A DNA stretch of 47,843 nucleotides, taken from NCBI GenBank assembly GCA_023419315.1, contig JAEZYE010000053.1, positions 1 through 47,843 on the forward strand, in the 5' to 3' direction. This DNA comes from Pseudomonadota bacterium. GTDB taxonomy: Bacteria; Pseudomonadota; Gammaproteobacteria; Xanthomonadales; Xanthomonadaceae. This document shows positions 41,116-47,843 of the stretch, piece after piece; positions within the stretch are counted from its first letter, which is position 1; each line of letters starts with the position of its first letter. A program made the translations under genes and the position numbers. A model generated the notes under the pieces. It saw only the letters and a list, made by a program, of their open reading frames with translations. It was not told where the DNA came from and did not search any database.

Positions 41116-42002
41116 ACACGGATCGTCGTTTCGGATTCTGGCGCGTGCTCGCGTGCTCGCTCGGCGGCGCGCTGCACTGGCGCGTGCTGGTGTTGTGGCT
41201 GGTGGCGCTGGGCGTGGTGGCGTTGATTGCGGCCTTCCCGGTCTGGGCGATGCTGGATGCCTCGCTCAGCCAGACACTCGACGCCGCGCGCCTGGCGACA
41301 GGCATCGATGCCGTGGCCTTCGGTGATCTGATGCATGCGATGGACCAGGACACGACCCTCCGGTTCGGTGTGCTGGTCAGCCTGCTGCTGAGCCTGCTGC
41401 TCTCGCCGTGGCTGACCGGCGTGATCCTCGCGGCCATCCGTCAGGGCAAGGCGGGGCGGCTGGGCAGCCTGGCCGGTGAAGGCATGCGCGAATACGGCCG
41501 CCAGTTGCGCTTGCTGATCTGGTCGCTGATTCCGTTCGGCATGGCCGTGGCGTTGGGCGCGTGGTGGATGAACCTGGCGTCGGGCCACGCTGAAACGGCC
41601 GTGCTGGTCGCGGACGCCAAACGCATGAGCCGGTTCGCGCTGGCCGGTGCGGTTGCGGTGTTCGTGCTGATGCACGTGACCATCGAACTGGCGCGCGCGC
41701 GCATCGCGGTGCGCGATGACACGCGCTCGGTCATTCGCGCGTGGTGGCGTGGACTCAAGCTGTTGCTGCGCCGGCCATTCGCGGTGCTGGGCCTCTACCT
41801 GCTGGTGTCCGTGGCCGGACTCGTGGTCGTGCTGCTGCTGGGCTGGCTGCGCGTCGGCATGGCGGGCATCGGCGCCGGCCAGTTCGTGCTGGCGGTGCTC
41901 TGCGGCCAACTCGTCGTGGCCGCGATGGCATGGATGAAGTTCGCCCGTCTGCGCGCGCTGGCGCGCGTGGTGGACGACGAGGCGCGGCGGCAGGCGGGCT
42001 GA
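41112..42002 (+). CDS. Uncharacterised inner-membrane protein coupled to the M1 peptidase
   Basis: 296 residues with six to seven hydrophobic segments (about 26-48, 77-99, 135-155, 175-197, 232-255, 258-278). No domain is recognised. Long loops are positive and the N-terminus is probably cytoplasmic. The start overlaps the peptidase stop (ATGA), so the two are co-translated, and membrane partner functions such as assembly or anchoring are possible. The general plan (a series of helices in paired blocks with an Arg-rich loop) recalls the BPSS1780-type and similar envelope proteins but I cannot place it. Confidence 0.75.
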   Translation: MNTDRRFGFWRVLACSLGGALHWRVLVLWLVALGVVALIAAFPVWAMLDASLSQTLDAARLATGIDAVAFGDLMHAMDQDTTLRFGVLVSLLLSLLLSPWLTGVILAAIRQGKAGRLGSLAGEGMREYGRQLRLLIWSLIPFGMAVALGAWWMNLASGHAETAVLVADAKRMSRFALAGAVAVFVLMHVTIELARARIAVRDDTRSVIRAWWRGLKLLLRRPFAVLGLYLLVSVAGLVVVLLLGWLRVGMAGIGAGQFVLAVLCGQLVVAAMAWMKFARLRALARVVDDEARRQAG

Positions 42003-42057
42003 TCCGCACCGCGGTTTTGGAGACAATGCTCCAGAAACCACGGGCAGGCTCGCCTTG

Positions 42058-43053
42058 ATGTTGACCGCCGCCGACTACCAGCCACCGCGCTGGCTTCGCA
42101 ATCCGCACGTGCAATCGGTGCTGGGATCCAGCCCGTTGCGACGGCGTCTTGGCGTGCATGCGCTTGCACGCCTGGGCGTGGTGAACCAGGAAGTCATCGT
42201 CGACGGTGGCGACGGCGTTCGCCTGCAGGGATTCCACAGCCGGCTGCCGAGCGGCGAAGCGCGCGGGCTGGCGATGCTGCTGCATGGCTGGGAAGGCAGC
42301 GCCGATTCCAACTACATGCGCCTGACCGCGGCACAGCTGCTCCAGCGCGGGTTCGAAGTGTTCCGCCTGAACTTCCGCGATCACGGCGACACCCATCATC
42401 TGAACGAAGAACTGTTCCATTCCAACCGCATCGATGAAGTGGTGCATGCGGTTGGCGAGGTCGCACGCCGTTATCCGCGCCGGCCGATGGTGCTGGCCGG
42501 CTATTCGCTGGGCGGCAACTTCGCATTGCGCGTGGCCTTGCGCGCCGCGCAGGCGCAACTGCCGCTGGCGCATGTCGTCGCCGTGTGCCCCTTGCTGGAT
42601 CCGCTGCGCACGATGGATTACATCGAGAACGGCCTGCAGATCTACGACTGGTACTTCAAGCGCAAATGGCGCAGCTCGCTGCTGCGCAAGCGTGCGCTGT
42701 TCCCCGAGCGCCATGCCTATGACGATGCCGTGCTGGCGCAGGACATGCGCGGGCTGATGCGCTGGCTGGCCGAGCGCCATACCGGCTTCGAGACGCTGGA
42801 AGATTATTTCAACGGCTATTCGATCGCCGGCGATCGCCTGGCGCAGTTGCGGGTGCCGGCCGACATCCTGATGGCGAAGGACGACCCGGTCATTCCGGTC
42901 GACGACTTCGCCAACTGGCATCTGCCAGCCACCGCGCGGCTGGAAATCGCGGCCTGCGGAGGCCATTGCGGCTTCATCGAAAGCGCGCGCGGCGACGGCT
43001 TCGCCGAACGCTGGGTGGCCGATCGCCTGGAAGCCGTGCTGCACGCGGAATGA
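42058..43053 (+). CDS. YheT-family alpha/beta hydrolase
   Basis: 331 residues from ATG 42058 (a TTG one codon earlier also exists). The start PPRWLRNPHVQSVLGS is the YheT/embryogenesis-associated EMB8 type signature. HGWEGSADSNYM near 75-86 forms the oxyanion region, the nucleophile is Ser in GYSLGGN (about residue 149), and AKDDPVIPVDDF and GGHCGFIE carry the acid and His. The enzymatic substrate is not known. The gene stands alone between the membrane protein and the PEBP gene. Confidence 0.88.
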   Translation: MLTAADYQPPRWLRNPHVQSVLGSSPLRRRLGVHALARLGVVNQEVIVDGGDGVRLQGFHSRLPSGEARGLAMLLHGWEGSADSNYMRLTAAQLLQRGFEVFRLNFRDHGDTHHLNEELFHSNRIDEVVHAVGEVARRYPRRPMVLAGYSLGGNFALRVALRAAQAQLPLAHVVAVCPLLDPLRTMDYIENGLQIYDWYFKRKWRSSLLRKRALFPERHAYDDAVLAQDMRGLMRWLAERHTGFETLEDYFNGYSIAGDRLAQLRVPADILMAKDDPVIPVDDFANWHLPATARLEIAACGGHCGFIESARGDGFAERWVADRLEAVLHAE

Positions 43054-43102
43054 TCACGCGCACCGGTTAACATGCGGCCCTGACTGTTTCGAGGAAGCAC
43101 GC

Positions 43103-43720
43103 ATGCGTATCTGGAGCCAGAGTTTCAACGAAGGCCAGCCGATTCCCGCCGAGTTCGCGATGGGGCAGCCCGACGGCTTCGCACCCAACCGCAATCCGCA
43201 GCTGGCCTGGGACGGTATCCCGGAAGGCACGCGTTCGTTCGTCCTGCTCTGCATCGATCCGGATGCGCCCACCGTGCCCGAGACCGTGGGCCGTGACGAC
43301 ATGCAGATCCCGCACGATCAGCCGCGCGCCGATTTCGTGCACTGGGTGATGATCGATATCCCGCCTGACGTGCAGGTGATCGAAGCCGGCAGCTGCAGTG
43401 ACGGCATCACCGCCAAGGGCAAGCAGCGGCCGCCCGGCCCGGCCGGCGCGCGGCAGGGTCTGAATGACTACACCGGCTGGTTTGCCGGCGATGCCGACAT
43501 GGGCGGTGACTACTTCGGCTATGACGGCCCGTACCCGCCGTTCAACGACGAACGCGTGCACCGCTACTACTTCCGTCTGTTCGCGCTGCAGGTCGAAAAG
43601 CTCGACGTGCCCGATCGTTTCACCGCCACCGATGTGCTGGAGGCCATGAAGACGAACCTGCTCGGCGAGGCGGCGGTGTTGGGAACATACACGCTCAATC
43701 CTTCAATCGGCACGCGCTGA
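43103..43720 (+). CDS. YbhB/YbcL-family PEBP (Raf kinase inhibitor-like) protein
   Basis: 205 residues, a phosphatidylethanolamine-binding-protein fold. CIDPDAPTVPE, VHWVMIDIPP and GPYPPFNDERVHRYYFRLFAL are the conserved anion-binding site stretches (DPDAP, HW, GPxPP...HRYxF). Bacterial members have no settled function; E. coli YbhB may bind anionic ligands. No signal peptide, so cytoplasmic. Starts at ATG 43103 after GAGGAAGC. Confidence 0.9.
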   Translation: MRIWSQSFNEGQPIPAEFAMGQPDGFAPNRNPQLAWDGIPEGTRSFVLLCIDPDAPTVPETVGRDDMQIPHDQPRADFVHWVMIDIPPDVQVIEAGSCSDGITAKGKQRPPGPAGARQGLNDYTGWFAGDADMGGDYFGYDGPYPPFNDERVHRYYFRLFALQVEKLDVPDRFTATDVLEAMKTNLLGEAAVLGTYTLNPSIGTR

Positions 43721-43787
43721 ACGCGCAACGCGGCATAGCCTGCCCGCGGGTGCCGCCCATCGGATCCCGCGCAAGGAGCCACACCGC

Positions 43788-44293
43788 ATGGAAAGCTTCG
43801 AACCCTATGCCGCGCCGCAAGCCAGCATTGATCCTCTGCCGCTGGACCCCGGGACGCCGATCGAGGCGGCAAGCAAGATCAGGCGGTTCGTGAACTGGCT
43901 GGTCGATACTGTCGTCATGGTCGCGGTGATGTTCGTCCTCGTGGTCGTCATCTCGATACTCGGAGGCGAATCCTCGGCATTCGTAATCTGGCTTGACGGC
44001 GTGAACTGGTGGCAGGAGCAGTTGCTGGGATCGGCGCTGTCGTTGGTGTACTGCACCGCGATGGAAGGAATGCTGGGATTCTCGATCGGAAAAACTGATC
44101 ACCGATACGCGTGGTGGATGCGCGTGGACAGCCGATTGGATTCCGCGCCGCGACGCTGCGCAGTCTGTACCGCCTGATTCCCTTCAATGCGTTGTCCCTG
44201 CTGCTCAGTGACGACGCGGTGCGCCGCGGTTGGCACGACCGCCTCACGGACACTTACGTCATCCGCCGTCGCCGGGCGGCGGTGATCGCCTGA
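43788..44293 (+). pseudogene. RDD-family membrane protein, frameshifted
   Basis: The first frame (43788-44177) encodes an N-terminal part with KIRRFVNWLVDTVVMVAVMF, the RDD first segment (here FVNWLVD), a second hydrophobic segment and LGFSIGK, which in RDD proteins continues as LITDTRVVDARGQPIG. That continuation is split between frame +2 (LITDTR, 44095-44112) and frame +3 (VDARGQPIGFRAATLRSL... to 44293). Two small indels, one in the A-run at 44090-44094 and one near 44110-44114, would restore an intact 165-residue protein. Either a real decay event or a base-call error; both explain it equally well. Confidence 0.7.
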
Positions 44294-44308
44294 AAAATCC
44301 TGCGGGGC

Positions 44309-45142
44309 TCAACGCTCCACGCGTTCCGACTCGACCACCATGTCCAGCACGTAGACGTTCGTCGATGCATCCGCCGGAGCCGGGTTGCGCTTGAAGCGCT
44401 TCACGCGCAGCACGTTGCGGATGCCGTCTTCGTGCGTATAGCCCTGGATGTCATCGTAGAAATGGCTCCAGTCGCCGGTGCGGGATTTGACGCCGTTGCT
44501 GTCGTAGCTGATCTCGCGCACCTGCAGGCATTGCTTGTCCGGGATGAGCGGATGGCTGCACGGCCGGGTGTCCGCCGCCACTTCCAGGAACATGCGTTCG
44601 CCCGGGCCGCCGTACTGCGTTTCGACGGTCGGCTGGCCGGTGAACGAGAGCACATCACCGCTGGCGGTCGTCAGTGTGAGCGTGGGAACGTACCCAAGTT
44701 GCACCGCCAGTTGCGCCGCGCCTTCCAAGCGCTTGCCGACTTCCCGATCCAGCGCCATCACGCGCTCGTCGGCGCAGGCCATCATCGTCGAGGTCAGCGT
44801 CTCGATGCGCAGCGTGCCGCCGTCAATCGCGTAGCGGCCGCCCATGCGGTTGCAGGTGCCGCTCACGCCGATGCGGTCGTCTTCAAAGTCGAGCGTGACC
44901 GGGACGTTCTGGCGCACCCGCAATGCGTCGATGCGTTGGCCTTGCGCATTGCGTGCGTCCTGCAGTTGCCAATGGAAGCCAGCCAGCAATGCAGTGTCTG
45001 CACCGGCGCCAGGCGCGGGTTCGGACGTCGCCGGCGCGATGGCGGACACCGACGGCACGGCCGCTTCCGCTTCCCTCGGCGGTGCGGTGCGGTTGCAGGC
45101 CATCAATGCCACCGGCAGTGCGATCAAGAGCAGGTGTTTCAT
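44309..45142 (-). CDS. META and DUF4377 domain lipoprotein
   Basis: 277 residues from ATG 45142 with a perfect GGAG Shine-Dalgarno. The signal peptide ends in the lipobox LMAC (Cys about residue 15). A META domain (about 60-165, GFHWQLQDARN, DDRIGVSGTCNRMGGRYAI) is followed by a DUF4377 domain (about 180-277, VAADTRPCSH to RNVLRVKRFKRNP). META domains occur in secreted heat-shock-type proteins such as HslJ. Envelope role, probably stress-related, is inferred. The Cys pair about 190-202 may be disulfide-bonded. Just downstream of uppP on the minus strand. Confidence 0.88.
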   Translation of the reverse strand: MKHLLLIALPVALMACNRTAPPREAEAAVPSVSAIAPATSEPAPGAGADTALLAGFHWQLQDARNAQGQRIDALRVRQNVPVTLDFEDDRIGVSGTCNRMGGRYAIDGGTLRIETLTSTMMACADERVMALDREVGKRLEGAAQLAVQLGYVPTLTLTTASGDVLSFTGQPTVETQYGGPGERMFLEVAADTRPCSHPLIPDKQCLQVREISYDSNGVKSRTGDWSHFYDDIQGYTHEDGIRNVLRVKRFKRNPAPADASTNVYVLDMVVESERVER

Positions 45143-45216
45143 CGGATATCTCCGTGCGGTAAGGCTCATGGAAACGCGCGAGGCTTTATTCGGGGGTGAA
45201 ACCCGAACGTCCGGGT

Positions 45217-46011
45217 TCAGCCGCCGGCCGGCATCAGCAGGAGCAGCAGCACGCCGAACACGATGCGGTAGATCGCGAAACCGGTGAAACGATGCGCCTT
45301 GATGAAGCCGAGCAGCCACTTCACCACCAGGAAGCCGGTGACGGTGGCGGCGATGAAGGCCACGGCGACTTCGTCCCAGGCTTCCTCGTGCAGTCCGCCG
45401 TCCTTGACCAGTTCCATGAAGGCATAGCCGCTGGCCGCGAACATGGTCGGAATACCGACCAGAAACACGAATTCGGCCGCCGACGAACGCCGGCTTGTGC
45501 CGGCGAGCATCGCCATGAAGATCGCCGCCGCCGAACGCGACGTGCCGGGAAACACGCCCGCCACCACCTGTGCCAGGCCGACCAGTACCGCCACTTTCCA
45601 GGTAATCAGCGGTTGATCGCCGCGACGCTCGGCCAGGCGTTCGGCCACCAGCATCCAGACGCCACCGATGATCAGCGCCCACGCAACCGGCGTGATGGTT
45701 TCCGGCAGTTCCCAACCGGCCATGCGCACCGGCAGTCCGACCAGCGCCGTGACCAGGAACGCCACCGCGATCTTCAGCGCGTAGTCGCGATGCTCGGCGT
45801 TGTTCCAGCCCGTCGCCAGTTGCCACAGCCGCTGCCGCAGCACCAGCGTGGTCGCCAGGATCGCGCCGGCCTGGATCACGATGTTGAAGAAGTCGGAGCG
45901 ATGGCCCAGCCACTGTTCGGCGATGAGCAGGTGGCCCGTGCTGGAAATGGGCAGGAATTCGGTGACGCCTTCGAGGATGCCGAGGAGCAGCGCGGCGAGC
46001 AGATCGGTCAT
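45217..46011 (-). CDS. uppP: Undecaprenyl-diphosphatase
   Basis: 264 residues, integral membrane enzyme with eight predicted spans, start ATG 46011 (MTDLLAALLLGILEGVTEFL). The BacA/UppP motifs are EGVTEFLPISSTGH (14-27) and FPGTSRSAAA (about 162-171), giving catalytic Glu, Ser and Arg. It dephosphorylates undecaprenyl diphosphate to recycle the lipid carrier for peptidoglycan, so it also gives bacitracin tolerance. It is followed by the META/DUF4377 gene 74 bp downstream. Divergent from glnA. Confidence 0.95.
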   Translation of the reverse strand: MTDLLAALLLGILEGVTEFLPISSTGHLLIAEQWLGHRSDFFNIVIQAGAILATTLVLRQRLWQLATGWNNAEHRDYALKIAVAFLVTALVGLPVRMAGWELPETITPVAWALIIGGVWMLVAERLAERRGDQPLITWKVAVLVGLAQVVAGVFPGTSRSAAAIFMAMLAGTSRRSSAAEFVFLVGIPTMFAASGYAFMELVKDGGLHEEAWDEVAVAFIAATVTGFLVVKWLLGFIKAHRFTGFAIYRIVFGVLLLLLMPAGG

Positions 46012-46060
46012 GGCACACGGGTCTGGCGGGGAAGCGGCCAAGGATAGAGGATTTCAACCA

Positions 46061-46077
46061 CGCACCTGAATGGTGCG
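46061..46077. promoter_or_regulatory. NtrC binding site 1 upstream of glnA
   Basis: CGCACCTGAATGGTGCG is a perfect palindrome around a 5-nt centre (GCACC-N5-GGTGC), the NtrC (NRI) consensus half-sites. It lies about 128 bp upstream of the predicted glnA start of transcription. It is 31 bp from the second site, three turns of the helix, which suits cooperative binding of NtrC dimers. Confidence 0.75.
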
Positions 46078-46091
46078 CATGTCACGAAATA

Positions 46092-46108
46092 TGCGCCAAC
46101 CAGGTGCG
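46092..46108. promoter_or_regulatory. NtrC binding site 2 upstream of glnA
   Basis: TGCGCCAACCAGGTGCG matches the NtrC consensus with one half-site mismatch (GCGCC for GCACC). Centred about 97 bp upstream of the predicted start, on the same face of the helix as site 1. The two sites form a typical enhancer for sigma-54 activation. Confidence 0.7.
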
Positions 46109-46169
46109 TTATTTTCACGCGAGCTTGATGGCATACCTTTGAAATCAGCAGCTTGGAAAGATTCCGAGG

Positions 46170-46187
46170 TTGGCACGCCGTTTGCTG
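46170..46187 (+). promoter_or_regulatory. Sigma-54 promoter of glnA
   Basis: TTGGCACGCCGTTTGCTG holds the full consensus: TGGCACG with GG at 46172-46173 and TTTGC with GC at 46184-46185, exactly 10 nt apart. Predicted transcription start at about 46197, 28 bp before the start codon. With the upstream NtrC sites this indicates control by nitrogen limitation. Confidence 0.88.
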
Positions 46188-46224
46188 TACCACAGCCACG
46201 TTCCTACCAACCCGAGGTTTTCTG

Positions 46225-47634
46225 ATGTCTGCGGACAACGTTGAAAAGCTGATCAAGGACAACAAGGTCGAGTTCGTCGATCTGCGCTTCGCCGATATCC
46301 GTGGCGTCGAGCACCACGTGACGTTCCCGGCCAACATCGTCGAGCCGGCCCTGTTCGAAGACGGCAAGATGTTCGACGGCAGTTCGATCTCTGGCTGGAA
46401 GGGCATCAATGAGTCCGACATGGTCCTGCTGCCGGATGCCAGCACTGCCTATCTGGATCCGTTCACCGCCGATCCGACTGTCGTGCTGACCTGCGACGTG
46501 CTCGATCCGGCCACCATGCAAGCCTATTCGCGCTGCCCGCGCGGCATCGCCAAGCGCGCCGAAGCCTTCCTCAAGGCCAGCGGCATCGCCGAGCAGGCGT
46601 TCTTCGGCCCGGAGCCGGAATTCTTCATTTTCGATTCCATCCGCTACGCCAACGAGATGGGCCACACCTTCTTCAAGATTGAATCCGAAGAAGCGGCATG
46701 GAATACCGGCACCAAGTACGAAGGCGGCAACACCGGCTACCGTCCGGGCGTGAAGGGCGGCTATTTCCCGGTCGCCCCGGCCGATTCGCTGCACGACATC
46801 CGCGCCGAAATGTGCAAGACGCTGGAGCAGGTCGGCATCGAGGTCGAAGTGCACCACCACGAAGTCGCGACGGCCGGCCAGTGCGAAATCGGCACCAAGT
46901 TCAACTCGCTGGTCAAGAAGGCCGACGAGCTGCTGACGATGAAGTACATCATCAAGAACGTCGCGCACCGCAACGGCAAGACCGCGACCTTCATGCCGAA
47001 GCCGATCGTCGGCGACAACGGCAGCGGCATGCACGTGCACCAGTCGCTGGCCAAGGGCGGCACCAACCTGTTCACCGGCGACGGCTACGGCGGCCTGTCG
47101 CAGCTGGCGCTGTGGTACATCGGCGGCATCTTCAAGCATGCGCGCGCGATCAACGCGTTCGCCAACTCGGGCACCAACAGCTACAAGCGCCTGGTGCCGG
47201 GTTTCGAAGCGCCGGTGATGCTCGCCTACTCGGCACGCAACCGTTCGGCGTCGTGCCGCATTCCGTGGGTCTCGAACCCGAAGGCGCGCCGCATCGAAAT
47301 CCGTTTCCCGGATCCGCTGCAGACCGGCTACCTGACCTTCACCGCGCTGATGATGGCCGGCCTGGACGGCATCCGTAACCAGATCGATCCGGGCGCGCCG
47401 AGCGACAAGGATCTGTACGACCTGCCGCCGGAAGAAGAGAAGAACATCCCGCAGGTCTGCTCCAGCCTGGATCAGGCGCTGGAAGCGCTGGATCAGGATC
47501 GCGAGTTCCTGAAAGCCGGCGGTGTCATGACCGACGACTTCATCGATGGCTACATCGCGCTGAAGATGCAGGAAGTGACCAAGTTCCGCGCGGCCACGCA
47601 TCCGCTGGAATACCAGCTGTATTACGCCAGCTGA
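46225..47634 (+). CDS. glnA: Glutamine synthetase, type I
   Basis: 469 residues, standard GSI-beta length. Catalyses ATP-dependent formation of glutamine from glutamate and ammonia in the cytoplasm as a dodecamer. Active-site motifs MFDGSSISGW, FFGPEPEFF, HHHEVATAGQCEI and NGSGMHVHQS are present, with NRSASCRIP later. The adenylylation site is Tyr in DKDLYDLPPEE (about residue 397), so GlnE-type control by adenylylation is expected. Start ATG 46225 follows CGAGG. An upstream open frame begins at 46153 and is not used. Regulated by the NtrC/sigma-54 elements upstream. Confidence 0.98.
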   Translation: MSADNVEKLIKDNKVEFVDLRFADIRGVEHHVTFPANIVEPALFEDGKMFDGSSISGWKGINESDMVLLPDASTAYLDPFTADPTVVLTCDVLDPATMQAYSRCPRGIAKRAEAFLKASGIAEQAFFGPEPEFFIFDSIRYANEMGHTFFKIESEEAAWNTGTKYEGGNTGYRPGVKGGYFPVAPADSLHDIRAEMCKTLEQVGIEVEVHHHEVATAGQCEIGTKFNSLVKKADELLTMKYIIKNVAHRNGKTATFMPKPIVGDNGSGMHVHQSLAKGGTNLFTGDGYGGLSQLALWYIGGIFKHARAINAFANSGTNSYKRLVPGFEAPVMLAYSARNRSASCRIPWVSNPKARRIEIRFPDPLQTGYLTFTALMMAGLDGIRNQIDPGAPSDKDLYDLPPEEEKNIPQVCSSLDQALEALDQDREFLKAGGVMTDDFIDGYIALKMQEVTKFRAATHPLEYQLYYAS

Positions 47635-47843
47635 TGCGATCGGAGCGCTGCCACCACAAGGCTCGCGAAGGCTTCCGGCACGGCCCGCCGAAGCACGGCG
47701 GGCGTTCGGGCAGGACGCGCGGCAGTGCCGCGCAAGCGTCCTTCCCTCACCTACGCCCGCTGATGCCGGCGCACGCGCACATCGCCACGCACGCGGAGGG
47801 CCAGGCATCGGCCCTCCGCGCCGCAGCGGCAGCGCGCTGAGTT
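47635..47843. other. Region downstream of glnA (no gene identified)
   Basis: It holds two hairpin-forming repeats: GCCCGCCG-N5-CGGCGGGC at 47683-47703 and a perfect 11-bp inverted repeat CGCGGAGGGCC-N7-GGCCCTCCGCG at 47792-47820. Neither is followed by a U-tract, so they are not classical terminators but could block or stabilise the glnA transcript. A 68-codon ORF across the region has an Ala/Arg/His-rich composition typical of noise. The expected next gene in this group is glnB, but its start is not in the window. Confidence 0.5.

Noticed and set aside
44309..46057. 582-codon minus-strand ORF spanning uppP and the META gene
   Set aside because: Only its last 277 codons are the lipoprotein; the first part is a shadow of uppP.
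47634..47840. 68-codon ORF after glnA
   Set aside because: Overlaps the glnA stop, is Arg/His/Ala-rich and spans two hairpins; no support for translation.
1..47843. CRISPR arrays and rRNA genes
   Set aside because: No regularly spaced direct repeats of CRISPR size and no rRNA-like sequence were seen.

Overview
The window is a high-GC proteobacterial chromosome segment. Its gene content fits the Xanthomonadales/Lysobacteraceae: a bioBFHC cluster next to comF and ubiA, tamA-tamB, split glyQ/glyS, an S46 dipeptidyl-peptidase, a BPSS1780-type membrane protein and a sigma-54/NtrC-controlled glnA. I do not assign a genus. All calls come from reading the sequence; no database search was run.

Positions 1 to about 3990 form an accessory, defence-type island that is visibly less GC-rich than the rest. 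From the left it holds: the end of an IS3-family element; a CD-NTase (cGAS/DncV-like) gene cut by that element; a SLATT two-TM effector gene immediately upstream of it in the same operon (together a CBASS-type locus that is now broken); a 53-codon small membrane ORF; a complete cobalamin riboswitch with its own promoter but no B12 gene behind it; a PD-(D/E)XK nuclease with a defence-associated N-terminal domain; and a companion gene of unknown function. The right edge carries a 45-nt 3' fragment of tRNA-Met(CAU), an integration-scar-like stretch with direct repeats, and an intact tRNA-Arg(CCG).

Positions 4.2 to 12.1 kb are housekeeping: ubiA, comF divergent from bioB-bioF-bioH-bioC (late biotin synthesis), an NTF2-like protein, and a translationally coupled pair encoding a threonine dehydratase-like enzyme and a YdcF-family protein. 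A Tyr/Pro-rich lipoprotein follows. The 12.9-13.3 kb gap before mnmG holds a terminator and, on the minus strand, a candidate sigma-54-driven small RNA of about 110 nt with a strong terminator; its promoter abuts the likely mnmG promoter.

Positions 15.2 to 26.4 kb are a mostly minus-strand block: S46 peptidase, tamB, tamA (outer-membrane assembly), glyS and glyQ. Positions 26.4 to 33.7 kb hold a glutamine amidotransferase, a BPSS1780 membrane protein, zapE with a small alpha/beta hydrolase, an MFS exporter, an AEC transporter and a Ycf46-like AAA ATPase. Positions 33.8 to 44.3 kb are a plus-strand run: ParA-like ATPase, SixA, YceI, a PLD-family cardiolipin-synthase-like lipoprotein (the last three with overlapping starts and stops), a thioesterase, PlsC, an M1 peptidase, a membrane protein, a YheT-like hydrolase, a PEBP protein and a frameshifted RDD gene.

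The right end has a META/DUF4377 lipoprotein and uppP on the minus strand, then glnA with two NtrC sites and a consensus sigma-54 promoter. No CRISPR array, rRNA or replication origin was seen.
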